Source of the DNA: Bryobacterales bacterium
GTDB taxonomy: Bacteria; Acidobacteriota; Terriglobia; Bryobacterales; Bryobacteraceae
Direction of reading: 5' to 3'
Length of the DNA stretch: 9,422 bases
Assembly: GCA_003164075.1 (NCBI GenBank)
Contig: PLRZ01000698.1
Span: 4,832-14,253 of the forward strand
Each line of letters begins with the position of its first letter. The first letter of the stretch is position 1. Both the position numbers and the translations under genes were made by a program. The notes below the pieces were generated by a model. That model did no database searches and was not told the DNA's origin. It saw only the letters and a list, made by a program, of their open reading frames with translations. Below are positions 1-6,778 of the stretch, piece after piece.

Positions 1-129
1 GCTCAGGTCAATTTCCCCAACTATCCGAAATCCCCGGCCGACATCAGGAGTTCTGAGGGTGTATTTGCGACTGTAATACAACCCGGGGCGAAAGGCGGGC
101 CTCTGTTTGCCGCCGGTGCCCTGGCGTAA
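1..129 (+). CDS. 3' end of an unrecognised gene (partial)
   Basis: Frame 1 is open from the first base to a TAA at 127-129, giving 42 codons that end in VIQPGAKGGPLFAAGALA. The composition is protein-like, with mixed polar, proline and glycine residues, and reads more naturally than the other five frames here. The gene's start lies left of the window. Its stop is 22 bp from the stop of the large secreted protein on the opposite strand, a normal convergent arrangement. I recognise no domain or motif in this tail, so no function is offered. The frame could be open by chance, since only 42 codons are visible. Confidence 0.5.
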   Translation, partial: AQVNFPNYPKSPADIRSSEGVFATVIQPGAKGGPLFAAGALA

Positions 130-151
130 TAGCTGGGCGGCGGACACGCCG

Positions 152-3100
152 TCACTTGCACGGCGACCCGTCCGCCGTGATGGCGATGACCGTATTGTTC
201 GCGGGCAAACCGCCGGCGGTAATGACCACCGGGACATAGCACCCGGGCGTCGTGCCGGAGGGCACCGTGAAGTAGATGTTGTCCACCGCCGCGGTATCCG
301 GTTGACGGCCGGCATACAATCGCGTGGCGGGAGCGCCTCCCACGGTGATGGAGACCGGCACGTTGGTCATATCGCCGGCGCCCGGCGCGCTGTTATCGGG
401 GGCGGTGATGGCGCCCATTCCGGTGGCCCAGAAGATCACAATCTGGCCGGGCTTGGCCGGAACGGCGGCCAAATTGAGGGGCATATCGGTGGCGCTGTTG
501 TAGTTCTGCGCGATGGCGAAATTCTGGCCGTCTATGCTCTGATAGAAGACCCCCACGTTCGTCTTGGTCACGTTGATGGTGGCCGGGGCGCTGCTTTCGC
601 CGTTGTACGTGACCACCACTTGCGCGGCGCCCACCGGGACGTTGGAGGGCAGGATGGCGTTGATCTGTCCGGCGGAGGCAAACACCATGCAGGCGTCGTA
701 AGTATTGCCGCCGGCGGTGATCTGAACGGACGTGCCGCCTAGCGTCTTGGGCAGAGGATAGTCGCTGGCTTTGGCCCACTGGCTGGGCCCCAGGCTGCTG
801 CCGTAAATGCTGAAGTAAGAGCCTTGCGCGAGGCTGCCGCTGGGTGGACCGCCGGACGCGTAGTTAGCGGTATTGACCACGCCACCGGTGCCGATGACGG
901 GAGTTCCGGGCGCGATGGCGCTCGCCGCGGGCTGCACCACCGCCACGTATTGTCCGGCGATGAGAATGGCCCCGCTGCGTGCGCTGGCGCCGGTATTGGC
1001 AGCCACCGTGTACGATACCGCGCCGTTGCCGGTGCCGGTGGCGCCGGAATTGATCGTGATCCAGGAGGTTGCGGTGCTGGCAGTCCATGCGCAGGACTGC
1101 GCGGTGACAATCTGGATGAATCCGCTGGACGTGCCGCCCACCGGCGCCGTCTGGGTGGTGCTGGATTGAATAAGGTAGCTGCAACCCGCCGTGGTTCCGG
1201 TGGGTGTGCCGTTCTGATAGACGGTGTACTGCACGCCGGCAATGCCGATGGCGCCCGTGCGCGGCCCACTGATATTGGCGGCGACGGTGAAGGTCGCGGT
1301 ACCGTTGCCGGTGTTGCTGGCGGGCGTCGTCAGTTGAATCCAGCTATCTACGGGCGCCACAGTCCAGGTAGTGGAAGCCGGTGTGACGGTGACGGTTACG
1401 GAGACAGGGCCGCCGGTTGCGGCTACGGGTTGCGCCGGAGCGCCCAGGGTGCAAGTTCCACTACACGTGGTGGTGGCGCCGTTGAAGGCGTAGACCGCGA
1501 TTTCGTCGATGCCGGCGTCGACGGCTGTTCCTCCAGGGGTCAGATTCCAGGCATACAGCCAGACATAACGTGCCGTCACCCTTCCGTCGATATAGAAAGT
1601 CTGGGGCGTGGACCCCGTGGTAGCGGTGGTAAACATGGTCTGGTCGGAGAAGAAGACGAAGTTGGCAGGCGTGGTGGTGTCGGGCGTCAGGTACATGGCG
1701 AAAGCCTGAGCTTTGGCCGGCGTCACGACGATTTTGCCGAGGTTGACAGACTGCCCGAGGTCCAGAAGCACGCCGCCGCCGGTGAAGGAGTAGTCATAGG
1801 TGGAGGAGTTTTTGTAATAGGTGTCGTTAGTGCCGTACCAGGCGGTGGATGTACTGCCGTCATCGACGTTGGCTGGCGGGTTCGCCGATGCGGAGGTGTA
1901 GCCGGAAAGGTTTTGAACGGTTTTCCCCAAGGCGAGATTGGTGGTTCCGTAGGCGCTGGCCGGTTGGGCGGCGGGGGCCGAAGACAGCCACTCATACACG
2001 CGGATTCCGGCGAGTCCCACGTACTGGTTCCAGGGGGTATGGCCTTCGTATTTGATGTAGCGCGCCGAGGACGCGCCGTTGACCGCGATGGATACCGGGA
2101 GGCTGACATAGGCGGCCCACGTGTAGGAGGCGATGGGCGTATAGTTGGTGCCGTCGGTCGAGCCGTAGAGCTGATAGTCGAAGGTCTGCTGAGGGTCGAT
2201 TTCGATCGCGCCGAGGGAATACGTCTGGCCGAGGTCCACCACCAGCGAGCAGTAGCTGGGCGCGCCCTGGTAAGCGAACCAGGCTGCGGCGAAGGGGTTG
2301 CTGGTGATGGCTGAAGCCGTCCCTGAAACTGTGGGGTACTTGCTATTGACGGTGACGGGTTTGTTGAGCGCCAGGTTGGTAGTGCCCAGTCCACCCCCAC
2401 TGGTGCCGATGCTGCCGCCGGCGCCATCCTGATAGACGGTGTATTGCTGAGCGCCGATAATCAGGGTTCCGGTGCGCGGACCGCCGGTGTTGGGGCTGAC
2501 GGTGAAGGTGACGCTGGAATTGCCGGTCCCGGTAGTGGATGAGGTGACGGTGATCCAGCTATCCACGGGGATCACGTCCCAAGTGGATGAAGCGGTGACG
2601 TTCACGCTGCCTTGTCCGCCGGTCGCGCCGACGCTCTGGCCGGACGACGCCAGGGTGCAGGCGCCTCCGCAAGTGCCCTTGGTTCCCGGCACCCACTGGT
2701 AGACGTAGCTCCAGTAAAAGTCCGAGCTGGATTGGACAGCGGTAAGGATGGTCATCTGTCCGTTCGCGTCCATGGAGGTGGAATTGCCCACCGGGATCTT
2801 GGTGGGGCTGGTTTGCAGCGCGTTGTTGTATTTGACCACGGTCCCTACGGGATTCCCGGAGCTCATACCGCTATCGGGGCTAATCTCGATCAGATAAGGG
2901 GACGAATGCGGGGTATAGTTGGAAAGATCGCTGACCGACTGGTAGGGGTACAGGTTGGCGGTAAGAAAGAAGCCGAGATAGGGTGGGTTGTTGCCCGTGT
3001 TCTGGACGATTGTGGCGGCGGCCGGCCAGTACAGCGCCGTACCGGGAATCAGAATTGCAGGAGGGCGGCTCCAGGCGAAGGAGCCTCCAAACCGGAACGT

Positions 3101-3331
3101 TTGCTGGCCCGTCCCGATAGTGTCGGTGAGAGCGCCTTCGCCGCCGACATAGGTATCGGGATAGGGTTTGGCGGGGTTGCCCCCCATGTTGGCGTAGAGA
3201 TCGATATAGGAATCGGTTTTGACGTATTGCCAGTATCCGGTTTGCGCCTCGCCGATGGCCGGGGCGCCGAGCGCGAAGAGGGCTGCAAGAAGCAGGCACG
3301 CGGCTCGGGTTGGTATCGTATTTATGGACAT
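152..3331 (-). CDS. Secreted BACON/discoidin-like mosaic protein with Solibacter-type C-terminal domain
   Basis: This encodes 1059 residues. The ATG at 3329-3331 has AGGA 10 bp upstream. Residues 1-29 form a signal peptide (hydrophobic CLLLAALFALGAPAIGEA), with no lipobox. Residues 31-220 are an unrecognised aromatic-rich domain. BACON-like repeats lie at about 221-303, 627-708 and 717-801. Each has a WxVxPVDSWI or similar core, an NTGxxRTG or related turn and a terminal YTVYQxG or VAVVQP strand. Two discoidin (F5/8 type C)-like domains sit between the first and second BACON repeats, at about 317-449 and 463-617. Both open with TTNLALxK and contain DLGQ. Residues about 811-1059 match the style of TIGR03437, with GxVxNTANY, GSYFSIYGSSLG, GQINAILPSNVP and GQIVIFWATG. 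BACON and discoidin domains usually bind carbohydrates, so a surface or extracellular glycan-binding role is inferred. No catalytic domain is visible. A membrane regulator is transcribed divergently. Confidence 0.93.
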   Translation of the reverse strand: MSINTIPTRAACLLLAALFALGAPAIGEAQTGYWQYVKTDSYIDLYANMGGNPAKPYPDTYVGGEGALTDTIGTGQQTFRFGGSFAWSRPPAILIPGTALYWPAAATIVQNTGNNPPYLGFFLTANLYPYQSVSDLSNYTPHSSPYLIEISPDSGMSSGNPVGTVVKYNNALQTSPTKIPVGNSTSMDANGQMTILTAVQSSSDFYWSYVYQWVPGTKGTCGGACTLASSGQSVGATGGQGSVNVTASSTWDVIPVDSWITVTSSTTGTGNSSVTFTVSPNTGGPRTGTLIIGAQQYTVYQDGAGGSIGTSGGGLGTTNLALNKPVTVNSKYPTVSGTASAITSNPFAAAWFAYQGAPSYCSLVVDLGQTYSLGAIEIDPQQTFDYQLYGSTDGTNYTPIASYTWAAYVSLPVSIAVNGASSARYIKYEGHTPWNQYVGLAGIRVYEWLSSAPAAQPASAYGTTNLALGKTVQNLSGYTSASANPPANVDDGSTSTAWYGTNDTYYKNSSTYDYSFTGGGVLLDLGQSVNLGKIVVTPAKAQAFAMYLTPDTTTPANFVFFSDQTMFTTATTGSTPQTFYIDGRVTARYVWLYAWNLTPGGTAVDAGIDEIAVYAFNGATTTCSGTCTLGAPAQPVAATGGPVSVTVTVTPASTTWTVAPVDSWIQLTTPASNTGNGTATFTVAANISGPRTGAIGIAGVQYTVYQNGTPTGTTAGCSYLIQSSTTQTAPVGGTSSGFIQIVTAQSCAWTASTATSWITINSGATGTGNGAVSYTVAANTGASARSGAILIAGQYVAVVQPAASAIAPGTPVIGTGGVVNTANYASGGPPSGSLAQGSYFSIYGSSLGPSQWAKASDYPLPKTLGGTSVQITAGGNTYDACMVFASAGQINAILPSNVPVGAAQVVVTYNGESSAPATINVTKTNVGVFYQSIDGQNFAIAQNYNSATDMPLNLAAVPAKPGQIVIFWATGMGAITAPDNSAPGAGDMTNVPVSITVGGAPATRLYAGRQPDTAAVDNIYFTVPSGTTPGCYVPVVITAGGLPANNTVIAITADGSPCK

Positions 3332-3378
3332 ACAGAAGGTTTCCTGGGACCACCCTAGTGGACCGGGGTGGCGGAAAC

Positions 3379-3400
3379 CAGTGAGTCACTGTGAGTCGCT
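3379..3400. promoter_or_regulatory. Candidate operator: 13-bp palindrome overlapping a tandem 10-bp repeat
   Basis: Positions 3379-3391 read CAGTGA-G-TCACTG, a perfect 6+6 palindrome with one central base. It overlaps two adjacent copies of a 10-mer, GTGAGTCACT (3381-3390) and GTGAGTCGCT (3391-3400), which differ at one base. The site lies in the 125-bp divergent region between the secreted mosaic protein and the membrane regulator, where a binding site for a dimeric regulator would be expected. A smaller palindrome, CCAC-CCTA-GTGG, lies nearby at 3350-3361. I could not place convincing -35/-10 boxes. Binding is an inference from symmetry and location only. Confidence 0.4.
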
Positions 3401-3456
3401 GGGCCGATTAGTCCTTGCTATGCGTGCCGTCATCGGCTTACACTCGCGTTGGAGAC

Positions 3457-4872
3457 GTGGGGATACTCGTAGGAACCGGCGAAGTCTCCGCCGAGGAAAT
3501 CGGCAGAGCGGTCGCGCGCGTGCTGGCGAGCGATGAGTTCGGCAACTCTAAGCGGCTGCGGAGGTTTCTCAGTTACATCGTTGAACAATCCCTCGCAGGG
3601 GAAATCGACGGTGTGAAAGAGTACAACATTGCTCTGGCCGTTTTCGATCGCGAGCCGTCGTTTAACCCGGCCACCGACACCATCGTGCGCGTGGAAGCCC
3701 GCCGGCTGCGGCAGCAGTTGGCAGCTTACTATCATGGCGCAGGTCGCGCGGATCCGGTAGCGGTCGAGATGCCCAAGGGCGGCTACCTCCCGGTGTTCCG
3801 GCGCCGTGGAGCCGTGCGGCACTGGCAGCCGCGGCTGTGGGCACTGGTGGGTTCGGCGATTGTGGTGTCGCTCATCGTGGTGGCCCTGGTGCTGCGGTCC
3901 GGCGGGCGAGTGCCGCACACCTGGGTGCTGGACGGCTCCACGCTGCGGATTTTGGATGTCCATGACCGGCTGAGCTGGGAGAAACACTTCGGGCCATTCG
4001 ACCCCGGCGCCGCGCTGACCACCGACAAAGCGCTCATCGCGGATATCGATGGCGACGGGCGCCAGGAGGTCCTTTTTAACTTGCCGCCGCGGAACGAAGA
4101 GGGTGGCTCGCTGCTGTGCTTCGAGCAGGACGGTGCTTTACGCTGGCAGCATCGATACGGTGAGCCAAAGACGTTCGGCGCCCGCAGCTTCGACGGCAGT
4201 TATCGGGGCGCCCTGCTGCGGCCGGTGCGGCCGGGCGGCAGGCATTTGCTGCTTACGGTGGCCAATCACTACGTCTGGTATCCCTCGCAGGTGGCCCTCC
4301 TCGACCCCGGGAACGGGAGCGTCGTGGACGAATACTGGCATCCGGGGTCGATCTATTACTGCGCGGTCCGGGACGTCAACGGCGATGGCGTCGAGGAGAT
4401 GGTCTTCGCGGGGATTAACAATCCGGGGCAAGGCTTGGGACATCCCGCGCTCGGCGTGCTGGCGCTGCCGTTCTCGAAAGCGCCTAGGCCGTCGTTTGCG
4501 CCGGACGATCCGCTGCGGCCGCTTACCGGAGGCGGCGAGTTATTTTATGCGCTCCTCCCGACGCCCGACGTGAACCTCGCGATGGGCATTCTGCCGGTCC
4601 CCACAAATTTCAAAGTGGACCGCAATCACATCGTCACCGAAACGCCTCTTCCGGAGACGGGCGGCATCGTCTATACGCTGGACTTCAAATTGAAGGTGAT
4701 CGAGTACCGCTTCTCGGACAATCTCACGGCGTTGCACCAGCGGTTCTTTCTGCAGCACCTGTTGGATCATGCGCTGACCGTGGAAGAGACCGCGTCGCTC
4801 GGGAACGTGGTCCGGTTTTCCGCCGCGCCGGATGGCAATAGTCCGGCTCTGCGGCGGTTCTGGAAGTTCTGA
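3457..4872 (+). CDS. Membrane-tethered putative regulator with periplasmic DxDGDG (FG-GAP-like) domain
   Basis: Numbering is from the GTG at 3457 (471 residues). The frame is open to a TTG at 3415, and no start has a good Shine-Dalgarno (GGAG lies only 2 bp before this GTG), so the 5' end is uncertain. Residues about 10-116 form the module common at the N-terminus of acidobacterial signalling and TPR proteins: KRLRRFLSYIVEQSL, GVKEYNIALAVFDREPSF, TDTIVRVEARRLRQQL, then MPKGGYLPVF. It is often labelled winged-helix-like, and DNA binding is plausible but unproven. One transmembrane helix follows (about 127-146, flanked by RH and R). The remaining 325 or so residues should be outside the inner membrane and carry two calcium-type loops, DIDGDGRQEV (196-205) and DVNGDGVEEM (306-315), as in FG-GAP/VCBS repeats. 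This suggests an extracytoplasmic sensor on a cytoplasmic output module. It is divergent from the secreted mosaic protein. Confidence 0.85.
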   Translation: MGILVGTGEVSAEEIGRAVARVLASDEFGNSKRLRRFLSYIVEQSLAGEIDGVKEYNIALAVFDREPSFNPATDTIVRVEARRLRQQLAAYYHGAGRADPVAVEMPKGGYLPVFRRRGAVRHWQPRLWALVGSAIVVSLIVVALVLRSGGRVPHTWVLDGSTLRILDVHDRLSWEKHFGPFDPGAALTTDKALIADIDGDGRQEVLFNLPPRNEEGGSLLCFEQDGALRWQHRYGEPKTFGARSFDGSYRGALLRPVRPGGRHLLLTVANHYVWYPSQVALLDPGNGSVVDEYWHPGSIYYCAVRDVNGDGVEEMVFAGINNPGQGLGHPALGVLALPFSKAPRPSFAPDDPLRPLTGGGELFYALLPTPDVNLAMGILPVPTNFKVDRNHIVTETPLPETGGIVYTLDFKLKVIEYRFSDNLTALHQRFFLQHLLDHALTVEETASLGNVVRFSAAPDGNSPALRRFWKF

Positions 4873-4903
4873 GCGGTCTCGCCGGCACAGCATGCGTTGC
4901 TGA

Positions 4904-4926
4904 AAACCCATTAACCACCCGGGTTT
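4904..4926 (+). terminator. Weak stem-loop downstream of the membrane regulator
   Basis: AAACCC (4904-4909) and GGGTTT (4921-4926) can pair as a 6-bp stem around an 11-nt loop, about 30 bp after the regulator's stop. There is no U-tract beyond the stem itself. It may end the regulator transcript before the nucleotidyltransferase pair, but it could equally be chance. Confidence 0.25.
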
Positions 4927-4966
4927 GCGCGTTGCAGCCACACTTGGGATATGCTGGAAACGAAGC

Positions 4967-5167
4967 ATGGACAAGACCATCCGCAAATACACGAGCTTCG
5001 ACGAGATGAAGGCGGATGAGTATCGTTACTGGCAGAGCCGCCCCGTGCATGAGCGTGTGGCCGCCGTGTCGGAACTCACCGAGGAAGGCTACAAACTGAA
5101 GGGGTTCACGCCAGATGCTTTCAGACTACACAGAACTCTTGTCCATTTTGAACGCACACCGCGTTAA
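4967..5167 (+). CDS. Small partner protein of the nucleotidyltransferase (putative antitoxin)
   Basis: This encodes 66 residues starting MDKTIRKYTSFDEMKADEYR. The ATG at 4967 has GGAAA about 7 bp upstream, and the frame also extends to a TTG at 4925. The protein is charged and probably helical, with no membrane segment. Its core (EMKADEYRYWQSRP, HERVAAVSELTEEGY) and its C-terminal RLHRTLVHFER resemble short proteins I have seen encoded directly before MNT-type nucleotidyltransferases. This is recalled from pattern, not searched. Its last 53 bases overlap the start of the nucleotidyltransferase gene in another frame, which suggests translational coupling and fixed stoichiometry. An antitoxin or cofactor role is inferred from the arrangement. 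No DNA-binding motif is evident. Confidence 0.8.
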   Translation: MDKTIRKYTSFDEMKADEYRYWQSRPVHERVAAVSELTEEGYKLKGFTPDAFRLHRTLVHFERTPR

Positions 5168-5633
5168 GTACCTCGTCGTTGGCGCTTACGCCGTGGCGAT
5201 CCATGCGCAGCCCCGCGCAACCAAAGACCTCGACATTCTGGTGAAAGCCGATCCCGAAAACGCAAAGGCAGTTTTCGCGGCCTTAGCTGAATTTGGCGCG
5301 CCGATGCAAGGTCTGACCTCCGCCGACTTTGAGGAACCCGGCCCGTTCTTCCGCATGGGACGCGAGCCGGTCGGCGTTGACATTCTGACGGCGATTCCGG
5401 GCGTCGAGTTTGACGTCGCATGGCCGCGTCGGATTGAAGACGTTTTCGACGAGGCAACCAATTTGCGGGCAAACTTCATTTCTCGTGAAGACCTGCTTGC
5501 AGCAAAACGCGCCGCCGGCAGACGGCAAGACCTCGCCGACATAGAGGCAATAGAAAAGGCGGCGGCGAGCCAACAGCGGAAGCCCTCAAATAAAAAGCCC
5601 CCAGAGACAAAACCACGCGGCTCTGATCAGTGA
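5115..5633 (+). CDS. Minimal nucleotidyltransferase, MNT/AbiEii-like (possible toxin)
   Basis: This encodes 172 residues. The ATG at 5115 is preceded by AGGGG about 10 bp upstream, inside the previous gene. The polymerase-beta-type fold is visible: YLVVGAYAVAIHA (residues 19-31) is the glycine-containing loop, and RATKDLDILV (34-43) carries the metal-binding pair D38 and D40. VGVDIL (86-91) gives the third acidic residue, D89. KRAAGRRQDLADIEAIE (131-147) matches the conserved K...(K/R)..D..D segment near the end of AbiEii/DUF1814-like and DUF6036-like proteins. All three acidic residues are present, so it should be active. The last 25 or so residues are lysine- and proline-rich and probably disordered. 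Known relatives transfer nucleotides to tRNA or proteins in toxin-antitoxin or phage-defence modules. The substrate here is unknown, and a non-toxic role is possible. Confidence 0.88.
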   Translation: MLSDYTELLSILNAHRVKYLVVGAYAVAIHAQPRATKDLDILVKADPENAKAVFAALAEFGAPMQGLTSADFEEPGPFFRMGREPVGVDILTAIPGVEFDVAWPRRIEDVFDEATNLRANFISREDLLAAKRAAGRRQDLADIEAIEKAAASQQRKPSNKKPPETKPRGSDQ

Positions 5634-5706
5634 AAATGCGAGCTGAGGTCTCGCTCCGCGGATTTCTCGGCGTGTCTCATAAAGGGTAAGTTTCGGGACA
5701 AACGCG

Positions 5707-5730
5707 GGATGCCCTGAAAACAGGGCATTC
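5707..5730. terminator. Strong hairpin between convergent genes
   Basis: Positions 5707-5716 (GGATGCCCTG) pair with 5721-5730 (CAGGGCATTC) across an AAAA loop. The stem is 10 bp, perfect except for one G-U wobble. It sits in the 191-bp gap between the nucleotidyltransferase stop (5633) and the membrane protein stop (5825), so it could act in both directions. No U-tract follows on either strand, so it is either a non-canonical terminator, an RNA-protecting 3' stem, or part of a mobile-element remnant. Confidence 0.5.
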
Positions 5731-5824
5731 AGCGTCTCAAAACTCGATCCCAAAACTGTTGACGCCGGGATAAAACGACAGCATTTCCGCCGGTTTTGTA
5801 GTCAGGGAGAAGCAGGGTGGTGGG

Positions 5825-6397
5825 TCAGTTTGGGAGTCCGATGCCGGTCACCACCTGTGTGCTTGCTTCGCCCGTCGCGATAGAGCGCCCAATCCAGGCG
5901 AAAACGAATAGGGCCAGTCCGCCGATCCATGAGCCCAGACTGAACGTTTCCGCAAAATAGACTGCGATCGCGACGCCTGTAGCGATCAGGATTCCCGCCA
6001 GGAACAGGAACATGCGCATCCCGTAGAGAGTAGCGAACGGTAAATAGTGTGCGCCGACAAGGACCATCAGGGCCGGGAAAAACCAATTCAAGCGGTAGAG
6101 ACCTACGGGCACAAGAAGCAGCATCGAAAGCGGCAGCACAAACGCGACCTGCATCCCCAGGTTCGTGAACGGATTCTCTGTGCTCACGGACGCGCGGCGG
6201 GGCGACAAACGCAGCAGCATATGAGTGAGCGGAAAGATGAAGAATCCCCCGATGACGACGGTCAGGATAGACGCTCTTGGACTGACCCACGTACCTAGCG
6301 TCGCGGATGCCAGCCAAATTACGGAGCTGACAAGCTGTCCCCAAAACCCGCCAATGTAGACAAATCGCATTTCTCGTTGAGCGTCCTGGACGTCCAT
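5825..6397 (-). CDS. Six-helix inner membrane protein, DUF7010-like
   Basis: This encodes 190 residues. The ATG at 6395-6397 has GGAGG (complement of 6403-6407) 5 bp upstream, a strong ribosome site that fixes the start. After a short charged start (MDVQDAQREMRF), hydrophobic helices span about 12-34, 42-63, 81-101, 105-120, 123-146 and 152-170. The pattern of an N-terminal AQxExRxxYxGG-like segment and a central VGAHYLPFATLYGM (114-127) resembles DUF7010 proteins, as I remember that family. No transporter signature or catalytic motif is visible, and the function is unknown. A short ORF ends 60 bp upstream on the same strand and could share a transcript. Confidence 0.85.
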   Translation of the reverse strand: MDVQDAQREMRFVYIGGFWGQLVSSVIWLASATLGTWVSPRASILTVVIGGFFIFPLTHMLLRLSPRRASVSTENPFTNLGMQVAFVLPLSMLLLVPVGLYRLNWFFPALMVLVGAHYLPFATLYGMRMFLFLAGILIATGVAIAVYFAETFSLGSWIGGLALFVFAWIGRSIATGEASTQVVTGIGLPN

Positions 6398-6423
6398 TCA
6401 AACCTCCGAAACGGGTGGAGTGT

Positions 6424-6449
6424 CGCGGCTCGCTACAGTAACAGCCGCG
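6424..6449 (-). other. Perfect 7-bp stem-loop upstream of the membrane protein gene
   Basis: CGCGGCT (6424-6430) and AGCCGCG (6443-6449) form a perfect GC-rich stem with a 12-nt loop. On the minus strand it starts 8 bp after the stop of the short ORF (6458) and ends 16 bp before the GGAGG site of the membrane protein. It could end or attenuate transcription between the two, or be a 5'-UTR structure. There is no U-tract. Confidence 0.35.
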
Positions 6450-6457
6450 CACCGCGC

Positions 6458-6778
6458 TCACCTGACAAGGATAACGGCTTCAATTCCTCTTTTGTTCCAG
6501 TGAAGGGCGATCTTCGCAAGACTGACCACTACCAGAAGCAGCCATCGGCCAGGATGCAGTACGCACGCTATAACAGTTTCTAAATCTCCCGCCTGACAAC
6601 CACGTCCCGCAGGATGCGACAGCACAGGGATTTGAGTCTTGTCCGGGAAGCAAAGGGTGACTGGCTGTTCGGGCACAAGTGTACCACCGCGGGAAAACGG
6701 TGCGCGCAAGCCATGTACCGCGCGGCGGAGACCTTCCAACAACGCTCGCTCGTGCTTCGTATTGCCGGTCGATGCCAT
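6458..6778 (-). CDS. Short hypothetical ORF, possibly the truncated start of a longer gene
   Basis: This encodes 106 residues. The ATG at 6776-6778 has GAGGG (complement of 6788-6792) 9 bp upstream, a credible start. The first 54 or so residues look like real protein (HERALLEGLRRAVHGLRAPF, then RGGTLVPEQPVTLCFPDKTQ), with a helix followed by strands. After that the sequence is less convincing, and I could not find the continuation in the other two frames. It may be a short genuine protein, or the N-terminal stub of a gene that has lost its remainder. The start faintly recalls the beginnings of some 2OG-Fe(II) oxygenase-type proteins, but no catalytic HxD...H motif is present and I do not assign that function. 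Confidence 0.35.
   Translation of the reverse strand: MASTGNTKHERALLEGLRRAVHGLRAPFSRGGTLVPEQPVTLCFPDKTQIPVLSHPAGRGCQAGDLETVIACVLHPGRWLLLVVVSLAKIALHWNKRGIEAVILVR

Noticed and set aside
159..179. Perfect 7-bp inverted repeat CACGGCG/CGCCGTG as a terminator for the gene ending at 129
   Set aside because: It lies inside the coding end of the secreted protein, in GC-rich sequence and without a U-tract. Chance is likely.
107..742. + strand open frame of 211 codons
   Set aside because: Same kind of antisense shadow over the C-terminal domain of the secreted protein.
824..2314. Long + strand open frame (496 codons) opposite the secreted mosaic protein
   Set aside because: Glycine- and arginine-rich, low-complexity translation. 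It is a GC-bias shadow of the minus-strand gene, whose domains are clear.
2612..3358. + strand open frame of 248 codons
   Set aside because: Antisense to the signal peptide and N-terminal domain of the secreted protein, with no recognisable protein features.
5802..6461. Alternative minus-strand frame over the membrane protein
   Set aside because: Arginine- and proline-rich translation. The frame at 5825-6397 has membrane helices and a strong ribosome site.
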